Notes: generated by a model from the sequence alone, not told the origin. 64,000 nt of DNA from Lysobacter helvus (GCF_018406645.1 NZ_AP024546.1:806001-870000), one strand, 5' to 3'; numbered from the stretch's first letter, positions 20,538 to 30,024 are shown. Translations and numbers: made by a program.

Positions 20538-20910
20538 AGCGCGTCGCATCCCGTATCGCCGCGCGCGCGGCGATGCGGTGGAACGTGCGGCGCGCGACAT
20601 GCTCGTCGCCGCTGGCCTCCGCGAAATCGCGCGCAACGCCAACTTCCGCGTCGGCGAACTCGACCTGGTGATGCGCGACCACGACTGCCTCGTGTTCGTC
20701 GAAGTGCGCTATCGCCGCGACGCGCGCTTCGGCGGCGGTGCGGCGTCGGTGGATGCGCGCAAGCAGCTGCGCCTCGTGCGGGCCGCGCAGGTGTTCCTCC
20801 TGCGGCACCCGGCGTGGGCGATGCTGCCGTGCCGGTTCGATGTCATCGAGGCCGAGGGCGACCCGGATTCCCCCCGATTGCACTGGATCCGCGCAGCCTT
20901 TTCCGCCTGA
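20521..20910 (+). CDS. yraN: UPF0102 family protein YraN (endonuclease-like fold)
   Basis: A 129-residue member of the YraN family, which has a Holliday-junction-resolvase-like nuclease fold but no proven function. The family core is visible: [13 protein letters not shown], then [13 protein letters not shown] and [16 protein letters not shown]. This gives the acidic E-x-D...E-x-(R/K) arrangement of that fold. The ATG lies 17 nt inside the end of lpoA, so the two are co-translated. This neighbour pair is conserved in Gammaproteobacteria. Confidence 0.93.
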   Translation: MPPTAEARRIPYRRARGDAVERAARDMLVAAGLREIARNANFRVGELDLVMRDHDCLVFVEVRYRRDARFGGGAASVDARKQLRLVRAAQVFLLRHPAWAMLPCRFDVIEAEGDPDSPRLHWIRAAFSA

Positions 20911-20978
20911 AGGGCGCAACGGCACTTGACGTGGCGGGCCTGCGGGCGTCGCATGGCGCATCCCCCAGGGAGTGCGGC

Positions 20979-21818
20979 ATGTCGAGGCGCGGCCATTCCA
21001 CTGCACTGCTGACCGCCCTGCTCGCGGTGCTGATCACCGCCATCGGCATGTTCGCCTCCGCGCGCGCCGCCGAACCCGCCGCGCCCAAGACCTACCGCGT
21101 GCTCTTCGTCGGCAACAGCCTGACCTACGTGAACGACCTGCCCGCGATGGTGCGCGCGCTCGGCGCCGCGCAAGCCGTGCCGGTGCGATTCGAGACGCAG
21201 ACGTTCGTGGCGCCGGGCGGTTCGCTCGCGGAACGCTGGAAGGACGGCGCTGCAGCGAAGGCCCTCGGCCAAGGCCATTGGGATGCGATCGTGCTGCAGG
21301 AACGCGGCGGGCTGATGGCGTGCATGGTCGACCAGGAATTGCGCTCGGGCACCGAGTGCCGCCTGAGCGATCGCGCCCACCGCGAATTCGCCGCGCGCGC
21401 ACAGGCCGCCGGTGCACGCACGCTGTTGCTCGCGACCTGGGGCCCGGACGATGCGTGGCAGGCGAAGCTGGACCGCGCGGCGAAGCAGATGGCCGCGCGC
21501 ATCGATGCGGAGATCGTGCCGTCGGGCGCCACGCTGCGCCGCTACGCGAGCAAGCACGGCGACAAGGACACGTTCCCCGACACCGTGCATCCCAGCCTGC
21601 CCGCGACGCTGATCATGGCCGCGCAGGTCTATCGCGCCGTCGTCGGCAGCGAAGCGCAGGCGGGCGATGTCACGATCGATTTCGCGTTGCTGCCGCCGCG
21701 CGCGGCGATCAAGGCCGACGCACCGATGGAAGCGCAGCCGCAATTGAAGGGCGACGGGAAGACACTGGTGCTGGCCGCATCGGCGGTCGCGCCATTGCTG
21801 GCGGAAGCGAAACCCTGA
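20979..21818 (+). CDS. Exported SGNH/GDSL-type hydrolase
   Basis: A 279-residue secreted hydrolase of the SGNH superfamily, substrate unknown. A signal peptide (MSRRGHSTALLTALLAVLIT onward, likely cut after ASARA) is followed by block I VLFVGNSLTYVNDLP, carrying the nucleophile Ser. Near the C-terminus DTVHPS supplies the D-x-x-H pair that completes the triad. The ATG at 20979 follows CAGGGAG. It lies 68 nt after yraN on the same strand and may share its transcript. Its stop is 4 nt from that of convergent thiL, with no terminator visible between. Confidence 0.82.
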   Translation: MSRRGHSTALLTALLAVLITAIGMFASARAAEPAAPKTYRVLFVGNSLTYVNDLPAMVRALGAAQAVPVRFETQTFVAPGGSLAERWKDGAAAKALGQGHWDAIVLQERGGLMACMVDQELRSGTECRLSDRAHREFAARAQAAGARTLLLATWGPDDAWQAKLDRAAKQMAARIDAEIVPSGATLRRYASKHGDKDTFPDTVHPSLPATLIMAAQVYRAVVGSEAQAGDVTIDFALLPPRAAIKADAPMEAQPQLKGDGKTLVLAASAVAPLLAEAKP

Positions 21819-21822
21819 GTCG

Positions 21823-22788
21823 TCAGCGGAAGTGCGTGTAACCCGCGCGCGACGACGTCCACGGCTGGCCGCCTGACAACGCGACCACGCCGCGCCGTTC
21901 GACGATCCGTCCGATGCGATGCACGTCGACGCCCGCCTCGCGCGCAGCCGCCACGATCGCATCGCGCTGCGCCGGCAACGCGGTGAAGCACAGTTCGTAG
22001 TCGTCGCCGCCCGTGGCTTGCAAGGCACGACGCGCTTCGGCATCGAACGCCTCGCGCAACGCCTCGGACGCCGGCAATGCATCGACCTCGAGCTCCGCGC
22101 CGACATCGCTCGCCACGCACACATGCCCCAGGTCCGCGAGCAAGCCATCCGACACATCGATGGCCGCATGCGCCAACCCGCCCAGCGCACGCCCGAGCGC
22201 GACGCGCGGCGTCGGCCGATCCAGCCGCGCGCGCAACGCCGTCTCCACGCCTTCGCCGCCCCGCCATTGCGACAACGCACCGGCCGCATCCCCGAGCGTG
22301 CCGCTCACCCACACGTCGTCGCCGACGCGCGCCGCGTCGCGACGCAACACACGCTCCGCTTCGACGAACCCATGCACCGTCACGCACACCGACAATGGCC
22401 CGCGCGTCGTATCGCCGCCGACCAACGCGACGCGATGCTGGTCCGCCAGCGCGAGGAATCCATCGAGGAACGCATCGACCCACGCGGCATCGCCTTGCGG
22501 CAACGACAACGACAGCGTCGCCCACGCAGGGCGCGCACCCATCGCCGCCAGGTCGGACAGGTTCACGGCCAGCGCCTTCCAGCCGATATCGGCAGGCACG
22601 GTTTCGACGGGGAAATGCACGCCCGCATTGAGCGTGTCGGTCGCGACGACGAGCAACGCCTCCGCAGGCAGGCGCAACACCGCCGCGTCGTCGCCGATGC
22701 CCAGCTCCACGTCGCCGCGCGCTTCGGCCATCGCAGCCGCGCGTGCGCGGATGCGCGTGATCAGGTCGAATTCGCCGGCGCCGCTCAC
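21823..22788 (-). CDS. thiL: Thiamine-monophosphate kinase ThiL
   Basis: ThiL phosphorylates thiamine monophosphate to the active cofactor thiamine diphosphate. The 321-residue protein shows the PurM-like fold: GIGDDAAVLRL, the metal site TDTLNAGVHF, AVNLSDLAAMGARP, LVGGDTTRGPLS and AIDVSDGLLADLGH. The GTG start at 22788 overlaps the nusB stop as GTGA. It is the last gene of the rib-nusB operon. The ribH-nusB-thiL order is common in Proteobacteria. Confidence 0.95.
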   Translation of the reverse strand: MSGAGEFDLITRIRARAAAMAEARGDVELGIGDDAAVLRLPAEALLVVATDTLNAGVHFPVETVPADIGWKALAVNLSDLAAMGARPAWATLSLSLPQGDAAWVDAFLDGFLALADQHRVALVGGDTTRGPLSVCVTVHGFVEAERVLRRDAARVGDDVWVSGTLGDAAGALSQWRGGEGVETALRARLDRPTPRVALGRALGGLAHAAIDVSDGLLADLGHVCVASDVGAELEVDALPASEALREAFDAEARRALQATGGDDYELCFTALPAQRDAIVAAAREAGVDVHRIGRIVERRGVVALSGGQPWTSSRAGYTHFR

Positions 22789-23240
22789 TTGCGCGCCGCG
22801 TCGAACTCCGCCGTGCGCCACGCGGCGGCGGCATGGTCGAGCACGCCGTTCACGTAGGTGTGGCCGTGTTCGGAACCGAAGCGCTTGGTGGTGTCGATCG
22901 CTTCGTTGATCACCACGCGATACGGCACGTCGGGGCGATGGCGCAGTTCGTACGTGGCGATGCGCAACGCGGCGCGTTCGATCGGATCGACTTCCTCGAC
23001 GCCGCGATCCACGAAGCCCGCCAGCGCACCGTCGATGTCCGCGCGATGCTGCATCACGCCCCGCACCAGGTCCTCGAAATACACCAGGTCGGCGATCTCG
23101 TGCGCCTGCTCGTGCGCGAACTGCGCGATCACCTGCTCGGCGGTGCCCCCGGACATCTGCCACGCGTAGATCGCCTGCAGCGCACGACGGCGCGCACGCG
23201 AACGGTGGACCGGGTCGATGCCGTCACGGCGTCTGTTCAA
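22785..23240 (-). CDS. nusB: Transcription antitermination factor NusB
   Basis: NusB is an all-helical protein that, with NusE (S10), binds boxA in rRNA leaders and keeps RNA polymerase in antitermination mode. It has 151 residues. Family segments include [28 protein letters not shown] and the C-terminal [21 protein letters not shown]. The start appears to be TTG at 23240, which overlaps the ribH stop as TTGA. No ATG or GTG occurs in frame before the conserved [10 protein letters not shown] segment. Confidence 0.93.
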   Translation of the reverse strand: MNRRRDGIDPVHRSRARRRALQAIYAWQMSGGTAEQVIAQFAHEQAHEIADLVYFEDLVRGVMQHRADIDGALAGFVDRGVEEVDPIERAALRIATYELRHRPDVPYRVVINEAIDTTKRFGSEHGHTYVNGVLDHAAAAWRTAEFDAARK

Positions 23241-23710
23241 GGCAGCTTCTCCAGCAGGTTGTGCATCTCGATGGCCGCGAGCGCGGCTTCTTCGCCCTTG
23301 TTGCCGTGGCTGCCGCCGGCGCGCGCTTCGGCGTCGGCGAAACGTTCGGCCGCCAGCACGCCGTTGAGCACCGGGATGCGATGGTCGAGCGACACGCGCA
23401 TCAGGCCTTCGGCGCAGCGGTCGGCGACGTGTTCGTAATGCCGCGTGTCGCCGCGCACGACGCAGCCCAGCGCGACGATCGCGACGTGGCGGTTGGCGGC
23501 GGCCAGGCGCGCGGCGACGAGCGGCAGTTCCCACGCACCGGGCACGCGCACGACATCCACCGCGTCGACGTCGACGCCGTTGTCGAGGAACGCGCGCCGC
23601 GCACCGGCCACCAGCGCATCGGTGATGCGCGGGTTCCAGCGGCTGGCGATGATCGCGAAACGCGCGCTGGGCGCGGCACGCAGGTCGCCTTCGAAATGCG
23701 GGGGAGTCAT
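23237..23710 (-). CDS. ribH: 6,7-dimethyl-8-ribityllumazine synthase RibH
   Basis: RibH condenses the pyrimidine intermediate with 3,4-dihydroxy-2-butanone 4-phosphate, the penultimate step of riboflavin synthesis. At 157 residues it has the normal size. It has [17 protein letters not shown] (substrate loop), [11 protein letters not shown], the lumazine-site segment [15 protein letters not shown], and [11 protein letters not shown]. It starts 28 nt after the ribBX stop and its own stop overlaps the nusB start. Confidence 0.96.
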   Translation of the reverse strand: MTPPHFEGDLRAAPSARFAIIASRWNPRITDALVAGARRAFLDNGVDVDAVDVVRVPGAWELPLVAARLAAANRHVAIVALGCVVRGDTRHYEHVADRCAEGLMRVSLDHRIPVLNGVLAAERFADAEARAGGSHGNKGEEAALAAIEMHNLLEKLP

Positions 23711-23738
23711 GGGATGGGCGTTCGAACGGGGCGGCAGT

Positions 23739-24845
23739 TTAGCGCGCGGGCCATTCCACATGCGCCACGATCTCCAGCCCGAACCCGGCCAGCCCCACCT
23801 GCTTGCGCGGGGTGCCGATCACGCGCAGCCGGCCCAGGCCGAGGTCCGACAGGATCTGCGAGCCCGCGCCCGTGCGGCGCCATTCGGCCAGGGCACCGGC
23901 GCGACCGGCCGGGGCGTGGGGCTGTTCGCGGATGCGCGCCAGCATGGATTCGGCGTCCTGCGGCTCGCCCAGCAGCACCAGCGCGCCCCGCCCTTCGGCG
24001 GCGATGGCCTGCAGCACTTCGCCCACCGCGGGCCCGAAATCCGGGCGGCGCCAGTGCACCGCATCGGCCAACGGATTGAGCGCGTGCACCCGCACGAGCG
24101 TAGGCACCTCGCGTTGCGCTTCGCCGCGCAGCAGCGCGAAGTGCAGCGCGCGGCTCAGCCGGTCGCGGTACGTGTGCAGCGTGAAGGCGCCATGTTCGGT
24201 GTCGATCGCGCGCACGTCGACGCGTTCGACCGTGTGTTCGGTGGCGAGGCGATGGCGGATGAGGTCTTCGATCGAACCGATCTTCAGGCCGTGCTCGCGC
24301 GCGAACACTTCCAGTTCCGGCCGGCGCGCCATGCTGCCGTCGGGATTGAGGATTTCCACCAGTACGCCCGCCGGTTCGAAGCCGGCGAGTTGCGCCAGAT
24401 CGCTCGCCGCTTCCGTGTGGCCCGCGCGGCTGAGCACGCCACCGGGCTGCGCCATCAGCGGGAAGATGTGGCCCGGTTGCGAGAGATCGCTCGGCTGCGC
24501 ATCGGGCCGCACCGCGGTGCGCACGGTATGCGCGCGGTCGTACGCGGAGATGCCCGTCGTCACGCCTTCGGCCGCTTCGATCGACACGGTGAAGTTGGTG
24601 CCGTGCGGCGAGGTGTTGTCGCGCACCATCGGCGGCAGGCCGAGCTGGCGGCAACGCTCGCGCGTGAGCGACAGGCACACCAGGCCACGCGCGTGCGTGA
24701 CCATGAAGTTGATGTCGGACGGCCGCACGAGCTCGGCCGGCATGATCAGGTCGCCTTCGTTCTCGCGGTCTTCGTCATCGACGATGACGACCATGCGGCC
24801 GGCGCGGAGTTCGTCCAGCAGTTCGGGGATGGAAGCAAAACTCAC
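23739..24845 (-). CDS. ribB: 3,4-dihydroxy-2-butanone-4-phosphate synthase fused to a degenerate GTP cyclohydrolase II domain (RibBX)
   Basis: The N-terminal half (about 1-200 of 368 residues) is a complete RibB, which turns ribulose 5-phosphate into the four-carbon riboflavin precursor. [11 protein letters not shown] (about 23-33), [20 protein letters not shown] and [12 protein letters not shown] are all present. The C-terminal half aligns with RibA. However, where RibA has RVHSECLTGDxxGSLRCDCG with three zinc cysteines, this protein has [20 protein letters not shown] with none. The late motif [16 protein letters not shown] survives. It should therefore lack cyclohydrolase II activity, like RibX domains known in other Proteobacteria. 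A separate ribA should exist elsewhere. The GTG start overlaps the ribE stop as GTGA. Confidence 0.93.
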   Translation of the reverse strand: MSFASIPELLDELRAGRMVVIVDDEDRENEGDLIMPAELVRPSDINFMVTHARGLVCLSLTRERCRQLGLPPMVRDNTSPHGTNFTVSIEAAEGVTTGISAYDRAHTVRTAVRPDAQPSDLSQPGHIFPLMAQPGGVLSRAGHTEAASDLAQLAGFEPAGVLVEILNPDGSMARRPELEVFAREHGLKIGSIEDLIRHRLATEHTVERVDVRAIDTEHGAFTLHTYRDRLSRALHFALLRGEAQREVPTLVRVHALNPLADAVHWRRPDFGPAVGEVLQAIAAEGRGALVLLGEPQDAESMLARIREQPHAPAGRAGALAEWRRTGAGSQILSDLGLGRLRVIGTPRKQVGLAGFGLEIVAHVEWPAR

Positions 24846-25453
24846 GAGGCATCCTTGGCGGAAAGCAGGCGTTCGACGTAGCGCGCGAGCATGTCGACTT
24901 CGAGGTTGACCGCATCGCCCTCCTGCGTCTCGGCGAACGCGGTGTGGCCGAGCGTGTGGGGCACCAGCGCGACTTCGAAGCCGGCGTCGTCCACCGCGTT
25001 GACGGTGAGGCTGACGCCATCGACGCAGATCGAGCCCTTCGCCGCGATGTAGCGTCGCAGGGCGGCAGGCGCCGCAAACACCCAGCGCTGCGCGCGGCCG
25101 TCGTCCCACGTGTGCACGACGCTGCCGACGCCGTCGACGTGGCCGCTGACGAGATGACCGCCGAGGCGATCGGTGGGACGCATCGCGCGTTCGAGGTTGA
25201 GCGCGCGGCCGACCGGCAACGCGCCGAGCGTGGTGAGCGCGAGCGTTTCGTTCGACGCATCGGCTTCGAAGCCCTGCGCGTCGAACGCCACGACGGTGAG
25301 GCACGTGCCGTTGACGGAAATGCTTTCGCCCATCCGCACGTCCGCGTCCCTGCCCCACGCCAGCGTGCCGACGTCGATGCGCAGGCGCGCATCGCCGCCG
25401 CGCATCTCGCGCGACGCCAGCCGGCCGACGCCTTCGATCAATCCGGTGAACAT
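24842..25453 (-). CDS. ribE: Riboflavin synthase, alpha subunit
   Basis: The enzyme dismutates two lumazines into riboflavin and the pyrimidine recycled by RibH. The 203-residue product starts MFTGLIEGVGRL, the family hallmark. It contains two homologous lumazine-binding halves, each with a VNG/VDG-type core: SISVNGTCLTVVAF in the first and SICVDGVSLTVNAV in the second. Between them is RLGGHLVSGHVDGVG. The ATG shares a base with the methyltransferase stop (TGATG). The gene is called ribC in some nomenclatures. Confidence 0.96.
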   Translation of the reverse strand: MFTGLIEGVGRLASREMRGGDARLRIDVGTLAWGRDADVRMGESISVNGTCLTVVAFDAQGFEADASNETLALTTLGALPVGRALNLERAMRPTDRLGGHLVSGHVDGVGSVVHTWDDGRAQRWVFAAPAALRRYIAAKGSICVDGVSLTVNAVDDAGFEVALVPHTLGHTAFAETQEGDAVNLEVDMLARYVERLLSAKDAS

Positions 25454-26217
25454 CAACCCGCCTTCCTGCGTGCATGCACGAACAACGGCCAGCGCAGCGT
25501 GCGCACGGTGGCGGGATCGCCCCACGCGGCTTCGATGGCGGGCGTGAATGCGGCGACGGGATCGTCGCCGCCGTGCGCATCGCGATACCGCTTCGTCGCG
25601 GAGTAACTGGAGAAGTAGCCGAGCATGCGCGGCAGCGTCCACTCGGCGACGAGGTCCATCGTCGGCGTGTCGATCGCGTCGAACGGCCACGCGAACGACG
25701 CATACGCTTCATCGATCAGGTCGCGCTCCGGCGGCCAGTACGCTTCGATCGTGTCGCGGAACGGATCGAGGACGCCATCGACGCCGGGCGGCGCGACGAG
25801 ATCCTGGTAACCCCACGCGAGCAGCACACCGCCGGGCCGCAGCACGCGCACGCATTCGGCGAAGAAGCGCGGGCGATCGAACCAGTGCAGCGCCTGCGCG
25901 ACGCACACCGCATCCACGCTCGCATCCGGCAACGCGCAGCGTTCGCCCGGTTCGACGGAAAAGGTGACGTTCGCGGGCCCGCGCGCCTGCGCGATCTGCG
26001 CGGCGCTCGGGTCGGTGGCGTGCACGCGGGCGAACAGCGGGGCGAGATCGCGACTGGCCTGGCCGCTGCCGCATCCCGGTTCCCACGCGAGCACACGCGG
26101 CGAGACCACGGAGGCGATCCAGTCGAACAGGGCCGCGGGGTATTCGGGTCGCGCGTGGGCGTACTGGGTGGCGACGGCGGAGAAATGATCGGCGAACGTG
26201 GGGGCGTTCATGTTCAT
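25453..26217 (-). CDS. Class I SAM-dependent methyltransferase of unknown substrate
   Basis: A 254-residue Methyltransf_11-type protein. The SAM site is VLAWEPGCGSGQASRDL (motif I) with HATDPS (motif II). VDAVCVAQALHWFD and VLRPGGVLLAWGYQD follow as motifs III and IV. An FxxxAxxYAxxRPxYP opening (FSAVATQYAHARPEYP) groups it with small-molecule methyltransferases related to trans-aconitate/ubiquinone-type enzymes; the true substrate cannot be read. It sits between ribD and ribE with overlaps at both ends (ATGA and TGATG), so it is made together with the riboflavin enzymes. A second ATG 6 nt in (26211) is an alternative start. Confidence 0.82.
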   Translation of the reverse strand: MNMNAPTFADHFSAVATQYAHARPEYPAALFDWIASVVSPRVLAWEPGCGSGQASRDLAPLFARVHATDPSAAQIAQARGPANVTFSVEPGERCALPDASVDAVCVAQALHWFDRPRFFAECVRVLRPGGVLLAWGYQDLVAPPGVDGVLDPFRDTIEAYWPPERDLIDEAYASFAWPFDAIDTPTMDLVAEWTLPRMLGYFSSYSATKRYRDAHGGDDPVAAFTPAIEAAWGDPATVRTLRWPLFVHARRKAG

Positions 26218-27338
26218 GGGCTTGCAGGGGGCTCCGGTTGCAGCAACACGCGCACGTCGGTGCCGATGCGGCGGGTCTCGACGATGCGCAACGTCAGGCG
26301 TTCGGCCATCGCGTCGATCTGCAGGCCGTCGAACAGGGGGCGCGCGCGTTCGCCCAGCATCACGGGCGCGACGTACAACAGCAGTTCGTCGACCAGGCCC
26401 GCGCTGAGAAAGGCACCGGCGAGCGTCGCGCCGGCTTCCACCTGCACTTCGTTGATGCCGCGTTCGGCGAGCATCGCGAGTACCGCCTGCAGGTCGAACT
26501 TGCCCTCGTGCACCGGCACGGCCACGTGGTCGGCTTCCACGCCGCGCGGCATGCGCGCATCGGGTGCGTGCACGTACAAGGTGGGCGCGCCGCCTTCGCG
26601 GATGTGGCCGCGCGCCACCGTCGCCAGTCCGGGATCCAGCACCACGCGCACCGGCGGCACGAATGGCGTTTCGTCACCGAGGCGCACGGTGAGTTGCGGA
26701 TCGTCGATCAGCACGGTGCCCGCACCGGTCAGCAAGGCGCCGGCGCGTGCGCGCCACTTCTGCACGTCGCGCCGCGCGGGTTCGCCGCTGATCCATTTCG
26801 AATCGCCCGACGCCAGTGCGCTGCGCCCGTCCAGGCTCGTTGCCAACTTCACGCGCACCCACGGCCGTCCGCGCTCGATGCGCGACAGGAACCCGCGATT
26901 CATCACCCGCGCCTGCGCTTCCATCAAGCCGGTCTCGACCGTGATGCCGGCGGCGCGCAAGCGTTCGAAGCCGGCGCCGTCCACTTGCGGGAACGGATCG
27001 CGCATCGCGCCGACGACGCGCGACACGCCGGCGGCGATCAACGCATCGGCGCACGGCCCCGTGCTGCCGACATGCGCGCAGGGTTCCAGCGTCACGTACG
27101 CGGTCGCACCGCGCGCGTGTTCGCCCGCGGCCTGCAACGCGATCACCTCCGCGTGCGGCCCGCCTTTCTTTTCATGCCAGCCGGTGCCGACGACTTCGTC
27201 GCCCTGCGCGATCACGCAGCCGACCATCGGGTTCGGCCGCGTGGTGTACGCGCCACGTTCGGCGAGGCGCAGGGCCCGCGCCATCATCGCGTAGTCGGTC
27301 GCGGAGAACGTTGCTTTGCTGGGATCGGTGCCGGTCAC
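26214..27338 (-). CDS. ribD: Bifunctional pyrimidine deaminase/reductase RibD
   Basis: RibD carries out the deamination and side-chain reduction steps between RibA and RibH. The 374 residues comprise an N-terminal zinc deaminase domain and a C-terminal DHFR-like reductase domain. The first has PHAEVIAL and the ligands in PCAHVGSTGPC. The second has RVKLATSLDGRSAL, SKWISGEPARRDV and EAGATLAGAFL. The start is GTG (27338), three bases after the stop of the small exported protein. Confidence 0.96.
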   Translation of the reverse strand: MTGTDPSKATFSATDYAMMARALRLAERGAYTTRPNPMVGCVIAQGDEVVGTGWHEKKGGPHAEVIALQAAGEHARGATAYVTLEPCAHVGSTGPCADALIAAGVSRVVGAMRDPFPQVDGAGFERLRAAGITVETGLMEAQARVMNRGFLSRIERGRPWVRVKLATSLDGRSALASGDSKWISGEPARRDVQKWRARAGALLTGAGTVLIDDPQLTVRLGDETPFVPPVRVVLDPGLATVARGHIREGGAPTLYVHAPDARMPRGVEADHVAVPVHEGKFDLQAVLAMLAERGINEVQVEAGATLAGAFLSAGLVDELLLYVAPVMLGERARPLFDGLQIDAMAERLTLRIVETRRIGTDVRVLLQPEPPASP

Positions 27339-27341
27339 GGG

Positions 27342-27755
27342 TTACTCGCTGCGCGAATAGGCGCCGCGTTCGGCGCCCTTGCGGAAGGCATCCATGTCCC
27401 AGGGCCAGCTGGGGACGAGGTCGTTGCCGTCGATGCGCAGGTGCATGCGCTCGAATTTCATTTCCGGCATCTGGTCGGGGAACGCCATGTCTTCGACCAC
27501 CAGGTCGATGCCGTCGCCCGCGCGTTGCCACTTGCCCTTCGCGAAGAGGTCCAGCGCGCCGTAGCTGAAGAACCACGCGAACGTGTTGTCGTCGCGGAGC
27601 AGCAGGCCGGAGCCCGTCTCCATCACGCCGTCGAGGTGGTATTCGCCGGAGAGGTTCGCGGGCGCGGGGGCGGGCGTCGCTTGTGCGTGCTTCGCAGCCA
27701 GCACGGGGGTGGCGGCACACACAGCGAGGAACAGGACCATGAGCCAGCGCAACAT
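27342..27755 (-). CDS. Small exported protein of unknown function
   Basis: A 137-residue protein that I do not recognise. It has a clear signal peptide (MLRWLMVLFLAVCAATPVLA, likely cut after residue 20) and an Ala/Pro linker. The compact domain that follows looks beta-rich and has many aromatic residues (GEYHLDGVMETGSG, NTFAWFFSYGALDLF, LVPSWPWDMDAF). Repeated short strands suggest a lipocalin- or barrel-like fold, but that is inference. It lies tightly between nrdR (2 nt) and ribD (3 nt), so it is in the operon. Confidence 0.75.
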   Translation of the reverse strand: MLRWLMVLFLAVCAATPVLAAKHAQATPAPAPANLSGEYHLDGVMETGSGLLLRDDNTFAWFFSYGALDLFAKGKWQRAGDGIDLVVEDMAFPDQMPEMKFERMHLRIDGNDLVPSWPWDMDAFRKGAERGAYSRSE

Positions 27756-27757
27756 GC

Positions 27758-28273
27758 CTACCTCCGTCGGGTCTTTTCGACCGGTTCGCCTTCCAGCAGT
27801 GGCAACTGGCCCTCGCCGGGCAAGTCGCGTTCGAGCCGATCGAGTTCTTCGCGGAAATCCGCGACGTCCTCGAACGAGCGGTACACGGAAGCGAAGCGCA
27901 CGTAGCCGACGTGGTCGAGCTTGCGCAATTCAGCCATGACGAATTCGCCGACGCGGCGCGACGCGATCTCGCGCTCGGTGGTCATGCGCAGCTGGTGCAC
28001 GACAGCGCGCACGGACGCTTCGATCTGTTCTTCGGAGACGGGGCGCTTCTGCAGCGCCCGGTCGAAGCCCAGGCGCAGCTTGCGCGCGTCGAAGGCCTCG
28101 CGTCGGCCGTCGCCCTTGATGATCAGGGGCAACTTCAATTCAATCGTTTCGAGCGTCGAAAAGCGCTCGCCGCAGGCTTCGCACTCGCGTCGCCTGCGGA
28201 TCGTCGCCCCATCCTCGCTCACGCGCGAGTCGATGACGCGCGTGTCGACGTGCTGGCAGAAAGGACAATGCAT
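27758..28273 (-). CDS. nrdR: Transcriptional repressor NrdR
   Basis: NrdR is the zinc-ribbon/ATP-cone regulator that represses ribonucleotide reductase genes according to the dATP/ATP state. The 171 residues begin [17 protein letters not shown]. The zinc ribbon uses CPFC and CEAC (about 3-34). The ATP-cone follows, with [16 protein letters not shown] and [20 protein letters not shown]. The glyA...nrdR-ribD neighbourhood is conserved in Proteobacteria. No regulated nrd gene lies in this window. Confidence 0.96.
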   Translation of the reverse strand: MHCPFCQHVDTRVIDSRVSEDGATIRRRRECEACGERFSTLETIELKLPLIIKGDGRREAFDARKLRLGFDRALQKRPVSEEQIEASVRAVVHQLRMTTEREIASRRVGEFVMAELRKLDHVGYVRFASVYRSFEDVADFREELDRLERDLPGEGQLPLLEGEPVEKTRRR

Positions 28274-28274
28274 G

Positions 28275-28682
28275 TCAGGTCCGCCGCGCGATCGCGCGCT
28301 CGATGGTGAGATGGATGGCCGCAACGGCCAGCGGGGTGGCAAGCAGGAAAGGCCTGAAGCCCTGCTCGCCTAGCATCATCGCAACGGCCGCCCACGCCAC
28401 CATCGCGACACCGATCCACATGGCCACGAACATCCATGCAGGCGTGCGGCGCAAGGCGTCCCGCCCGCGGAAGACGAAGCGGAATACGACACTCGTGCCG
28501 ATCAGCGCGATGATCCCGGTGCTTCCCAGCGCCACGACCTCCCACGAGATCCCTGCCAGACCTTGCGCCAGCCCGCCCATCAGCACGAACACCGACGAGA
28601 TGAGGCTCAGCGCCAGCGCATAGCTGCCGAGCATCAGCTCGACCGCGACGGCGACCCGGCTCACTGGCTCGAGATCGCGCAT
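28275..28682 (-). CDS. Small inner-membrane protein of unknown function
   Basis: A 135-residue protein with about four membrane helices (roughly 15-42, 48-70, 82-104 and 110-128). A short charged loop separates the second and third ([11 protein letters not shown]). I do not recognise a family. It lies 4 nt after glyA and 1 nt before nrdR, so it is almost certainly co-transcribed. Its hydrophobic profile and the same codon bias as its neighbours support a real gene. Confidence 0.7.
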   Translation of the reverse strand: MRDLEPVSRVAVAVELMLGSYALALSLISSVFVLMGGLAQGLAGISWEVVALGSTGIIALIGTSVVFRFVFRGRDALRRTPAWMFVAMWIGVAMVAWAAVAMMLGEQGFRPFLLATPLAVAAIHLTIERAIARRT

Positions 28683-28686
28683 CCGC

Positions 28687-29937
28687 TCAGCCGTACACCG
28701 GATAAGCCTTGCACTGCTTCGTCACTTCATCCCGCACGCGCTTGATCACGTCTTCGTCCTTCGGCGCATCCAGCACGTCGCAGATCCAGTTCGCCAGCGC
28801 CACGCATTCGGCTTCACCGTAGCCGCGCGTCGTCACCGCCGGCGTGCCCAGGCGCAGGCCCGACGTCACGAACGGCTTTTCCGGATCGTTCGGCACCGCG
28901 TTCTTGTTCACGGTGATGTGCGCCTTGCCCAGCGCGGCTTCCGCGTCCTTGCCGGTGATGCCCTTGCCGATCATGTCGACGAGCATCAGGTGGTTTTCCG
29001 TGCCGCCGGAGACGATCTTGTAGCCGCGCTGGATGATGGTCTTCGCCATCGCCTGCGCGTTCTTCACGACCTGCTGCTGGTACGCCTTGAACTCCGGCTC
29101 CAGCGCTTCCTTGAACGCCACGGCCTTCGCCGCGATCACGTGCATCAGCGGACCGCCCTGGATGCCCGGGAACACGATCGACTGCAGTTTCTTTTCGAGT
29201 TCTTCGTTCGCCTTGGCGACGATGATGCCGCCGCGCGGACCGCGCAGCGTCTTGTGCGTGGTCGAGGTGACGACGTGCGCGTGCGGCACCGGGTTGGGAT
29301 ACACGCCCGCGGCGACGAGGCCGGCGACGTGCGCCATGTCGACGAACAGGTACGCGCCCACCTTGTCGGCGATCGCGCGGAAGCGCGCCCAGTCGACCAC
29401 CTGCGAGTACGCGCTGAACCCGGCGACGACCATCTTCGGCTTGTGCTCGAGCGCGAGGCGTTCGACTTCGTCGTAATCGATCATGCCCTTGTCGTCCACG
29501 CCGTACTGCACCGCGTGGAAGAGCTTGCCGCTGATGTTGACCTTCGCACCGTGCGTGAGATGGCCGCCATGCGCCAGCGACATGCCGAGGATCGTGTCGC
29601 CCGGCGACAGCAGCGCCAGGTACACGGCCTGGTTGGCCTGCGAACCCGAATGCGGCTGCACGTTGGCGTAGTCGGCGCCGAACAGCTGCTTGCAGCGGTC
29701 GATCGCCAGGCGCTCGGCGACGTCGACGTATTCGCAGCCGCCGTAATAGCGCTTGCCGGGGTAGCCCTCGGCGTACTTGTTGGTGAGCTGGCTGCCCTGC
29801 GCTTCCATCACGCGCGGGCTGGCGTAGTTTTCCGACGCGATCAGCTCGACGTGGTCTTCCTGGCGGCGGTTCTCGCCGGCGATGGCCTGGGCGAGTTCGG
29901 GGTCGAAACCTTCGATGCGGCTGTCGCGGGGGAACAT
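28687..29937 (-). CDS. glyA: Serine hydroxymethyltransferase GlyA
   Basis: GlyA is a PLP enzyme that interconverts serine and glycine and supplies 5,10-methylene-tetrahydrofolate. The 416 residues match the family length. It has [54 protein letters not shown] and the PLP lysine in [14 protein letters not shown]. It leads the operon that continues through nrdR and the rib genes. It is divergent from ettA across a 158-nt gap. I could not identify a glycine riboswitch or a clear promoter there on this strand. Confidence 0.97.
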   Translation of the reverse strand: MFPRDSRIEGFDPELAQAIAGENRRQEDHVELIASENYASPRVMEAQGSQLTNKYAEGYPGKRYYGGCEYVDVAERLAIDRCKQLFGADYANVQPHSGSQANQAVYLALLSPGDTILGMSLAHGGHLTHGAKVNISGKLFHAVQYGVDDKGMIDYDEVERLALEHKPKMVVAGFSAYSQVVDWARFRAIADKVGAYLFVDMAHVAGLVAAGVYPNPVPHAHVVTSTTHKTLRGPRGGIIVAKANEELEKKLQSIVFPGIQGGPLMHVIAAKAVAFKEALEPEFKAYQQQVVKNAQAMAKTIIQRGYKIVSGGTENHLMLVDMIGKGITGKDAEAALGKAHITVNKNAVPNDPEKPFVTSGLRLGTPAVTTRGYGEAECVALANWICDVLDAPKDEDVIKRVRDEVTKQCKAYPVYG

Positions 29938-30018
29938 CGGCTGTCCGTCGGGCGTGGGGAGGCGCGAAGTTTACCGTGGCATGCCCGCCCCCCACGCCCC
30001 CGGGGGCAGCCCCTCCCC

Positions 30019-30024
30019 TATAAT
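30019..30024 (+). promoter_or_regulatory. Candidate -10 element of ettA
   Basis: A perfect TATAAT hexamer lies in an otherwise very GC-rich spacer, 72 nt before the ettA ATG. No -35 is visible at 16-18 nt. Confidence 0.45.

Noticed and set aside
21823-29937. Search for an FMN riboswitch in front of the riboflavin genes
   Set aside because: All rib genes are packed with overlaps or gaps under 30 nt, and I see no RFN-like conserved segments; there is no space for one inside the operon.
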